Source: Saprospiraceae bacterium (GTDB taxonomy: Bacteria > Bacteroidota > Bacteroidia > Chitinophagales > Saprospiraceae). From it: a DNA stretch of 5,582 nucleotides. The notes beneath the pieces are model-generated. The model had not been told where the DNA came from, did not search any database, and saw only the letters and a program-made list of their open reading frames with translations. Shown here piece by piece: positions 1 through 4,516 of this stretch; position 1 is the stretch's first letter, and each line of letters starts with the position of its first letter. The position numbers and the translations under genes are program-made. Location: the NCBI GenBank assembly GCA_020436955.1, contig JAGQWW010000200.1:1-5582 (forward strand), read 5' to 3'.

Positions 1-1317
1 GGCTACGACCATACGGATGATAAGGGGATAGGCATCCTTGATTTAGATATTGAATCAACGCCCAGACCCATCGATGAAATTTTACAAGCTGTTAAAACAA
101 ATGTTGACAGGGTAGGGATCAATCCTGCATCCGGAGGACACCTTGGGTATATTCCTGGAGGCGGAATTTACCCAACGGCTTTGGGTGACTATTTGGCTGC
201 TGTGACAAATCGGTATGCGGGGATGTTTTTTGGTAATCCAGGTGCAGTGCGAATTGAAAACCAGCTGATTCGGTGGATGTGTAAGCTTGTTGGTTTTCCA
301 GAAGGGTCTTTGGGTAATTTAACTTCAGGAGGCAGTATTGCCAATCTAATTGCTATTGTAACGGCCAGAGATGTCAAAGGAATAAGAGCAAGAGATATTG
401 AATCTTCAGTAGTTTATCTGACCGAACAGGTGCATCATTGTGTACATAAGGCTTTGCGAATTGCCGGATTAGGGGAAGCGATTGTAAGAAATGTTCCTTT
501 AGACGACCATTTTCGAATGGATGCAGAAGCTCTTCGTTTGCAGGTAGAAGCCGATGTAAAAAATAACCTTCGACCATTTCTGGTAGTTGGCTCAGCAGGT
601 ACTACCGATACCGGTGCAATGGACCCATTGGATGCAATAGCAGATATTTCAGAGCGGTTTGATCTATGGTTTCATGTTGATGCAGCCTATGGTGGTTTTT
701 TTATTTTGGTAGATGAATTAAAAGATTCCTTTAAAGGGATAGAACGAAGTGATTCAGTAGCGATTGATCCGCACAAAGGGATGTTTTTGGCTTATGGTCT
801 GGGAGCGGTTTTGATAAAAGATGTTGAAGCGCAATTCCGTTCTCATTTTTATCGCGCGGCTTATATGCAAGACACCCTGGATGCCAATGAAGAATTAAAT
901 CCGGCAGACCTGTCACCGGAGCTTACCAAACATTTTAGGGGTATGCGTTTTTGGCTGGCACTGCAATTATTAGGCGTTGAACCTTTCAAAGCCGGATTGG
1001 CAGAAAAGTATTGGTTGTGCCACTATTTTTATGAAGAAATTCAAAAAGCAGGATTTGAAGTAGGGCCAGTTCCTGATTTGTCGGTTTGTATTTATCGATA
1101 TGTACCTTCCACAGGTGATGCGAATGAATTTAATCGTCAACTGACAGAATATGTCCAAAAGGACGGGACGGTGTTCATATCTTCCACCACTATTGATGGT
1201 GTCTTTTGGATTAGATTGGCAGTCTTAGGGTTTAGAAGCCATTTGCATACCATCGATGCTTGTTTGCGTATTTTAAAAGAAGGGGTACAACATTTGGAAG
1301 GAAGGACATTGGATTAA
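1..1317 (+). CDS. PLP-dependent group II decarboxylase family protein (aromatic amino acid decarboxylase-like), 5' end missing
   Basis: The frame is open from base 1, so the gene starts before the window; 438 codons and a TAA stop are present. Residue numbers count from base 1. The N-terminal part has the substrate-side loop of the family, with SGGHLGYIPGGG near residues 45-56. Then come TSGGS (108-112, PLP phosphate binding), EQVH with His145 (ring-stacking histidine), HVDAAYGG with Asp227 (pairs with the pyridine nitrogen) and DPHKG with Lys259 (Schiff base). These residues define a fold-type I enzyme of the DOPA/tryptophan/glutamate decarboxylase superfamily, normally a cytoplasmic dimer releasing CO2 from an amino acid. 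The PLP lysine is followed by Gly-Met-Phe instead of the usual Trp-Leu. The mobile-loop region (about 284-310) has no tyrosine where animal DOPA decarboxylase has its catalytic one. Family membership is firm; substrate and even decarboxylation are open. Related enzymes run about 450-500 residues, so probably only a few dozen are missing. The TTG at 181 is internal, because conserved family sequence precedes it. Confidence 0.92.
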   Translation, partial: GYDHTDDKGIGILDLDIESTPRPIDEILQAVKTNVDRVGINPASGGHLGYIPGGGIYPTALGDYLAAVTNRYAGMFFGNPGAVRIENQLIRWMCKLVGFPEGSLGNLTSGGSIANLIAIVTARDVKGIRARDIESSVVYLTEQVHHCVHKALRIAGLGEAIVRNVPLDDHFRMDAEALRLQVEADVKNNLRPFLVVGSAGTTDTGAMDPLDAIADISERFDLWFHVDAAYGGFFILVDELKDSFKGIERSDSVAIDPHKGMFLAYGLGAVLIKDVEAQFRSHFYRAAYMQDTLDANEELNPADLSPELTKHFRGMRFWLALQLLGVEPFKAGLAEKYWLCHYFYEEIQKAGFEVGPVPDLSVCIYRYVPSTGDANEFNRQLTEYVQKDGTVFISSTTIDGVFWIRLAVLGFRSHLHTIDACLRILKEGVQHLEGRTLD

Positions 1318-1408
1318 GTACATTGGTCTAGGAAATCCAGGGGTGTATCCATAGCATATGATCAAAAGGACAAAGAACTTTAATTTTACGGGCTAAATAC
1401 AAAAATTC

Positions 1409-2092
1409 ATGTTTTCGATAGTAGCGATGATACTGGTCTTGGGAGTTACGGTTTCTTTAGCCGCAACCTTGGTTTATATCCTGTCAAAATATTTTGGCAA
1501 TCTTCCTCCCGGGCCCGCAAAAATGAAAAAAGAGGTCAATAAATTAAAAGCCAGTGTTGCTACCTGGTTTGGCGATTTGGTACCCTGGGATACAGAGGAA
1601 ATGGAAAAACTCTCCCTTAATCAGTTAAATAACAAAATTCAAAAGGGACTTCAGCGAAGTGGCAAGGGAATTTTCACTTCTATTTACCATGAGCCAATGA
1701 TTGCCTACGCTTTTAAAAAATACGCGGGGAAAAATCAGGCATTGGTCTATGCAAAAACCAGCCACCACGAATACGCATTCAGGATCAATGGTAGTAATGT
1801 AGATGTTTGGATGGATGACAGACCGTTAGGTAAATTGAAAGAAGACGGCACCCTGTTAGGTGCCAAGACGATGAAACCTATTGCAAGATTGGGCCAATCG
1901 CTGGACACTAAAGCATTACCAATTGTTGTAAATGACCGGAACCTTGCTACGCTCACTTTACCTGGAAATGAAAAATCGCTCAACCCAAGAGCTTTTGAGT
2001 TGTTAAATAAAATGGATGAAAAAGAGGAAGCAGTTTTGCTTTCGTTAGCTATACTTGAGATGGTTAAACCTGAAGTAGAAAAAGTAAAATAA
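1409..2092 (+). CDS. Hypothetical membrane-anchored protein with N-terminal transmembrane helix
   Basis: I do not recognise this 227-residue protein. Residues 2-26 form one uninterrupted hydrophobic helix with no signal-peptidase site, followed by a Lys-rich stretch (38-47), which suggests a single-pass inner-membrane anchor. Residues 60-108 are mostly helical and charged. Residues about 111-186 look like short beta strands and turns (YAFRINGSNVDVWMDD and the following glycine turns), loosely recalling the beta-barrel core of Tubby/LURP/scramblase-like proteins; this is only a resemblance in pattern. The C-terminus (195-227) is helical and charged. ATG 1409 keeps the whole hydrophobic helix; Met7 (ATG 1427) would also work and would shorten it. 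The upstream 91-base gap contains TAATTTTA at 1381-1388, a near match to the Bacteroidota TAnnTTTG element but without a convincing upstream TTG. The stop is 9 bases before the next start, so the two genes are probably cotranscribed. Confidence 0.85.
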   Translation: MFSIVAMILVLGVTVSLAATLVYILSKYFGNLPPGPAKMKKEVNKLKASVATWFGDLVPWDTEEMEKLSLNQLNNKIQKGLQRSGKGIFTSIYHEPMIAYAFKKYAGKNQALVYAKTSHHEYAFRINGSNVDVWMDDRPLGKLKEDGTLLGAKTMKPIARLGQSLDTKALPIVVNDRNLATLTLPGNEKSLNPRAFELLNKMDEKEEAVLLSLAILEMVKPEVEKVK

Positions 2093-2101
2093 TTCACAGC
2101 C

Positions 2102-2548
2102 ATGAAAAATTTACTAGCTGCCTTTTCCCTTTTGCTTTTTGGACATATTGCCAGTGCTCAAACCAGCCAGGAAGATATCCAGGCGGAAATGCAACGCATG
2201 AAAGAGCAGATGCAGGAGCAAATGGCCCAGTTCAAGCAACTGATGCAAGAAACTTTTGATGAGGACTTCCTAAATTCCATGCCTTTCCGAGACACCATGA
2301 TTATTAAAGAATTTAATTTTGGTGACCAATTGGGAGAAATCGACACCAGAGATCTTCAAAATATGATGCGTGACCTTCAGGCGCAGCTTCAAATGCAAAT
2401 GGAAGGATTGAATCTGGAAGAATTTTTCAAAGATGGATTTGAGGCGCCGGCCATTCCTGGTCCGGACAGCTTGGAAGATCAACCAAATCAGGAACAAAAC
2501 CAGGAGGTACGCCCAAGCAGGAAGCGACGTTCTACGCATTCCTTGTAA
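2102..2548 (+). CDS. Small exported Gln/Met-rich helical protein
   Basis: This 148-residue protein is unrecognised. It has a clear Sec signal peptide: MKN, a hydrophobic core at about 4-14, and cleavage probably after the ASA at 17-19, giving a mature protein that begins at Gln20. The mature part contains 20 Gln and 11 Met in 129 residues. Most lie in two long amphipathic helices, residues 24-52 and 81-108, separated by a Phe-rich turn (FNFGD at 71-75). Leu/Met/Phe spacing fits a coiled-coil hairpin or a helical bundle. After a Pro/Gly linker (115-121) and an acidic Gln/Asn segment, the chain ends in a strongly basic tail (RPSRKRRS, 137-144). The signal peptide places it in the periplasm or on the surface. 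It starts 9 bases after the membrane-anchored gene, and the two may work together at the envelope; that is inference from spacing only. No catalytic motif is visible, so a structural or chaperone-like role is possible but untested. Confidence 0.85.
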   Translation: MKNLLAAFSLLLFGHIASAQTSQEDIQAEMQRMKEQMQEQMAQFKQLMQETFDEDFLNSMPFRDTMIIKEFNFGDQLGEIDTRDLQNMMRDLQAQLQMQMEGLNLEEFFKDGFEAPAIPGPDSLEDQPNQEQNQEVRPSRKRRSTHSL

Positions 2549-2555
2549 AATAAAT

Positions 2556-2563
2556 TATTTTTG
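2556..2563 (+). promoter_or_regulatory. Likely Bacteroidota-type -7 promoter element for the Nudix-like gene
   Basis: TATTTTTG matches the Bacteroidota primary-sigma consensus TAnnTTTG exactly. It lies just after the stop at 2546-2548 and 82 bases before the ATG at 2646, inside the first intergenic gap after the upstream gene pair. The sequence after it (TGCACCTTCG) would hold the start of transcription, leaving a 5' leader of roughly 75 bases. No good TTG is found 17-23 bases upstream, so the -33 half is weak. It suggests the 2646 gene has its own transcript. Confidence 0.5.
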
Positions 2564-2645
2564 TGCACCTTCGTTTATTCTAAACTATTACCACCCGACG
2601 AACCTTTTTTGACCAATCCTGTTTCACAGTGTAAAGATCAACACC

Positions 2646-3077
2646 ATGAGTTTAGGTGAAAAAGTCAATTTTATCGTTTACAGAATCCGCGAAAAGGGTC
2701 TGGAAGTGTTTTTGTTGAGCCACGACAAAGACGACGAACTACATATTCCACAGGGTGACGTTACAGCAGGTAACAATAAAATCCTTTTTAAAAAGGATGA
2801 CCTAATCGAGCTGGATCCCGTAGAAAAGGAAGACGGTAATTTCGAACGTTCCTATGCTGTAGAAGGTGATTGGCACGATATCCCTTCGCTTAAAGGGCTC
2901 ATCAAAAAAGATATTCATTTCGTCAAAGATAAATTTGAAGAAATCCTACCTGAACTGGAAAAAGGTACTTTCATCGCGGTAAAAGAAGCCTTAAAGAAAG
3001 TTATGCCTCACCAGTACAATTTCCTGAAAGAACTGAAAGATATTATTACTGACCGTAACTCCGTGAAGGACATTTAG
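2646..3077 (+). CDS. Nudix-fold-like protein lacking the Nudix box
   Basis: A 143-residue cytoplasmic protein with no signal peptide. Residues 8-37 (VNFIVYRIREKGLEVFLL, then LHIPQG) match the pattern that opens Nudix hydrolases, where two beta strands carrying a substrate-side face lead into a (F/I)P(K/Q)G turn. In an active Nudix enzyme the catalytic box GX5EX7REUXEEXGU follows at once. Here residues 38-75 are a Lys/Asp/Glu-rich stretch with no RExxEE, so metal-dependent pyrophosphohydrolase activity is unlikely. The second half (76-135) is helical: GDWHDIPSLKGL, then a helix ending EALKKVMPHQYNFLKELKD, a tail pattern I associate with Bacteroidota Nudix-like proteins. It may be a nucleotide-sensing or binding derivative of the fold. 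It has a likely promoter of its own and is followed directly by a run of five T and a tandem repeat. The reading frame is secure; the fold assignment rests on pattern only. Confidence 0.85.
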   Translation: MSLGEKVNFIVYRIREKGLEVFLLSHDKDDELHIPQGDVTAGNNKILFKKDDLIELDPVEKEDGNFERSYAVEGDWHDIPSLKGLIKKDIHFVKDKFEEILPELEKGTFIAVKEALKKVMPHQYNFLKELKDIITDRNSVKDI

Positions 3078-3082
3078 TTTTT

Positions 3083-3138
3083 CGGTATGCGGTATGGGGT
3101 ATGCGGTATGGGGTATGCGGTACGCGGTTTGCGGTTTG
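3083..3138 (+). repeat. Heptanucleotide tandem repeat, 8 contiguous 7-bp units
   Basis: Eight back-to-back 7-mers: CGGTATG, CGGTATG, GGGTATG, CGGTATG, GGGTATG, CGGTACG, CGGTTTG, CGGTTTG, followed by a broken ninth copy (TGGTTTG at 3141-3147). It begins 6 bases after the stop of the Nudix-like gene, separated by TTTTT. The first unit pair type (C or G at position 1) alternates and the last copies diverge towards GGTTTG, which looks like slippage expansion followed by decay. The unit has no stop codon in any forward frame, but the TAG upstream keeps it untranslated. Confidence 0.92.
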
Positions 3139-3173
3139 CGTGGTTTGATTTATTGGGGATTTTGAAAAATGGA

Positions 3174-3256
3174 CTAGGTGGTTTCTCAATGAGTACAACT
3201 AACCAGTACCGATAGGAAAGAAGTTAATGACCAGATATTCCCTAAAAAACCACTAG
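3174..3256. repeat. Imperfect inverted-repeat segment (about 83 bp)
   Basis: CTAGGTGGTTT at 3174-3184 is the reverse complement of AAACCACTAG at 3247-3256 apart from one bulged G, giving ten paired bases around a 62-base interior. There are no coding features inside and no obvious duplicated flanks. It could be a small decayed non-autonomous element or a long-loop RNA structure between the convergent genes. A 10-base match in a spacer this size could also arise by chance, so the call is weak. Confidence 0.3.
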
Positions 3257-3261
3257 AGGCA

Positions 3262-3324
3262 GTCGATTGTTCGGCTTATTGAGTCCGATGTCCGGAGTTC
3301 GTTTTTTGACCGTAAATCGTAATT
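3262..3324 (+). repeat. Degenerate heptamer tract (nine 7-bp steps)
   Basis: Read in steps of seven from 3262 the sequence is GTCGATT, GTTCGGC, TTATTGA, GTCCGAT, GTCCGGA, GTTCGTT, TTTTGAC, CGTAAAT, CGTAATT. Five of the steps fit GTYCGNN or a near variant, and the last two form a separate CGTAAAT-type pair in the same register. This looks like one or two older heptamer arrays that have decayed. It is a different unit from the CGGTATG array at 3083 and does not share its register. Confidence 0.5.
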
Positions 3325-3356
3325 ACCTATTCACCTATTCACCCAATCACCCATTC
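3325..3356 (+). repeat. Octanucleotide tandem repeat, 4 units
   Basis: Four contiguous 8-mers: ACCTATTC, ACCTATTC, ACCCAATC, ACCCATTC, followed by CCTCTC. The array ends 19 bases before the stop codon of the minus-strand gene (3376), so it lies just downstream of that gene. It directly abuts the preceding heptamer tract. Confidence 0.75.
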
Positions 3357-3375
3357 CCTCTCAAGCAACCTACCC

Positions 3376-4398
3376 CTACTTCCCTTGCACTGTATTCAAA
3401 TCTTCCAATTCGCTGTAGAAGTTATCCAGGTATTTGAGCAATTTGTTTCTGCTCATCTTATCCAGATAGACTGCGTTGGTGATGGTGTCTGAAAAGAGGG
3501 TACGTTTTGAGATGAAATTCTCAGAAATGTCGGTTATTTCTTCCTGTGAAAGATTGATGCCTTTTAGCACTCTCTCCTCGCCTCTTTTTTTCAATTTATC
3601 ATGATCCTTTAAATAGTCCGGCTTTACCCATCCAGAGAAATCAAAGTCATACGGGATGATGCAAAGTTTATCTCCACCGGGTCTTTTTACCATTTTAAGG
3701 TTTCTACACATGGTAATATCCCAATCCGGATTACCAATCATATATTGGAACATGGCTACTGTACCGGCTTGTTTTCGATCCAGGTCACTTTCAGGGGTGC
3801 TAAATTGTTCAGTAAGCGTACCTCCCATACGGTGTGCTACCTGTTCGTCTTCTTCCAAAATAAAGCCGAAGGCACTAACATTACTTAACTTTCCTGTTAT
3901 ATCGACATAATTGATGTAAAGCAACTGAACTCTAAAAGACTGATCGGTCAGCATGTTTAGCATCTTGTAAGCAAGGTATTCTTTTAGGATGGATTCCGTA
4001 TTTTGCGTAGGATCTGCTAAACAGTGAGTGACTAATTTGAGTTTATTAAAGGTGTCCAGGCCATTTTGGAGCAAAAAATCCTTTTTAAACTTTAGTTTTA
4101 GGGGCGGAAAGTCACAAACTTTTCTTCTGAAACGACCTCTTGGTTTGAGTTTAACAGGAATTGACGAAATTTGGCCTTTAGGCTGCATAATTCGAATGGT
4201 AGCATCCTGATAATCTTCGCTGGTCAATTTTTCGTCCAGTAATTTTGAGAAATCAGCAAAAATAGCCACCTCGAGGACTTCGTCTTGTTGGAAGTAGTCG
4301 AAAATAGAAGGGGTAGAAACCGCTTGGGTGTCCTGTTGTCTTGCCAACAATTGACCGCTAAGCAGCAGGGCAATAATTACAACATAAAAAGGTTTCAT
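3376..4398 (-). CDS. Exported CotH-kinase-like protein
   Basis: 340 residues with an N-terminal signal peptide (MKP, hydrophobic core about 5-18, cleavage probably near ARQQ, 19-22). The order of motifs follows the CotH kinase family. A K(L/P)RGR-type strand (LKPRGRF, 84-90) is followed by PPLKLKFKK (98-106). A helix whose start resembles the family's 'D-x-S-x-R-N' zone holds NKLKLVTHCLADPTQNTE (118-135). Next is FGFILEEDEQ (177-186), like the 'G-x-Y-x-L-x-E' strand. NPDWDITMCRN (223-233) fits the catalytic loop, with candidate catalytic Asp225/Asp227 and metal-binding Asn233. IPYDFDFSG (248-256) fits the DFG-like metal site, with Asp251/Asp253. CotH of Bacillus phosphorylates spore-coat proteins outside the mother-cell cytoplasm; here the target would be periplasmic or surface proteins, which is inference. 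The gene is convergent with the Nudix-like gene and divergent from the alkaline phosphatase. A candidate promoter lies at 4434-4467. The ATG at 4398 is the start that preserves the signal peptide. Confidence 0.85.
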   Translation of the reverse strand: MKPFYVVIIALLLSGQLLARQQDTQAVSTPSIFDYFQQDEVLEVAIFADFSKLLDEKLTSEDYQDATIRIMQPKGQISSIPVKLKPRGRFRRKVCDFPPLKLKFKKDFLLQNGLDTFNKLKLVTHCLADPTQNTESILKEYLAYKMLNMLTDQSFRVQLLYINYVDITGKLSNVSAFGFILEEDEQVAHRMGGTLTEQFSTPESDLDRKQAGTVAMFQYMIGNPDWDITMCRNLKMVKRPGGDKLCIIPYDFDFSGWVKPDYLKDHDKLKKRGEERVLKGINLSQEEITDISENFISKRTLFSDTITNAVYLDKMSRNKLLKYLDNFYSELEDLNTVQGK

Positions 4399-4433
4399 TG
4401 AATATTGGGCTTTTTTCTAATGGTGTTATACCA

Positions 4434-4467
4434 CAAAGATGCGCGAAAACAGCGAAGGTTGCTCCAA
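4434..4467 (-). promoter_or_regulatory. Candidate promoter for the CotH-like gene
   Basis: On the minus strand CATCTTTG (4434-4441) differs from the Bacteroidota TAnnTTTG element at one position, and a TTG (4465-4467) stands 23 bases further upstream, at the wide end of the usual spacing. Transcription would begin near 4428, leaving a leader of about 30 bases. It sits in the 118-base divergent spacer shared with the alkaline phosphatase gene. No equally good element was found for the phosphatase on the plus strand. Confidence 0.35.
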
Positions 4468-4516
4468 AGTTCGATAGAAGCTTGAAATTTTAAGATAAAT
4501 AGGCCAGTTGGAAAAA

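Noticed and set aside
181..183. TTG as start codon of the decarboxylase
   Set aside because: The same frame is open back to base 1 and the upstream residues carry conserved family sequence (GGHLGYIPGGG), so the true start is outside the window.
1381..1388. TAATTTTA as promoter for the membrane-anchored gene
   Set aside because: It lacks the final G of TAnnTTTG and has no TTG at the right distance, so it is mentioned under the gene but not called separately.
1747..2103. Minus-strand open frame of 118 residues
   Set aside because: It is Ser-rich antisense sequence covering the C-terminal half of the membrane-anchored gene, with no promoter or recognisable domain.
2609..2640. CTGTTTCACAG hairpin and T run before the Nudix-like gene
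   Set aside because: The stem is four base pairs and the T run precedes it, so it fits neither a terminator nor a convincing regulatory hairpin.
3284..3308. Possible intrinsic terminator (TCCG-loop-CGGA followed by a T run)
   Set aside because: The stem is only 4 bp, the T run is five bases away, and the sequence is better explained by the 7-bp repeat register.
3083..3356. Possible CRISPR array
   Set aside because: The repeat units are 7-8 bp and contiguous with no spacers, and no cas genes are present.
3656..3910. Plus-strand open frame of 84 residues
   Set aside because: It is a shadow opposite the catalytic region of the CotH-like gene and has no supporting motif or start context.
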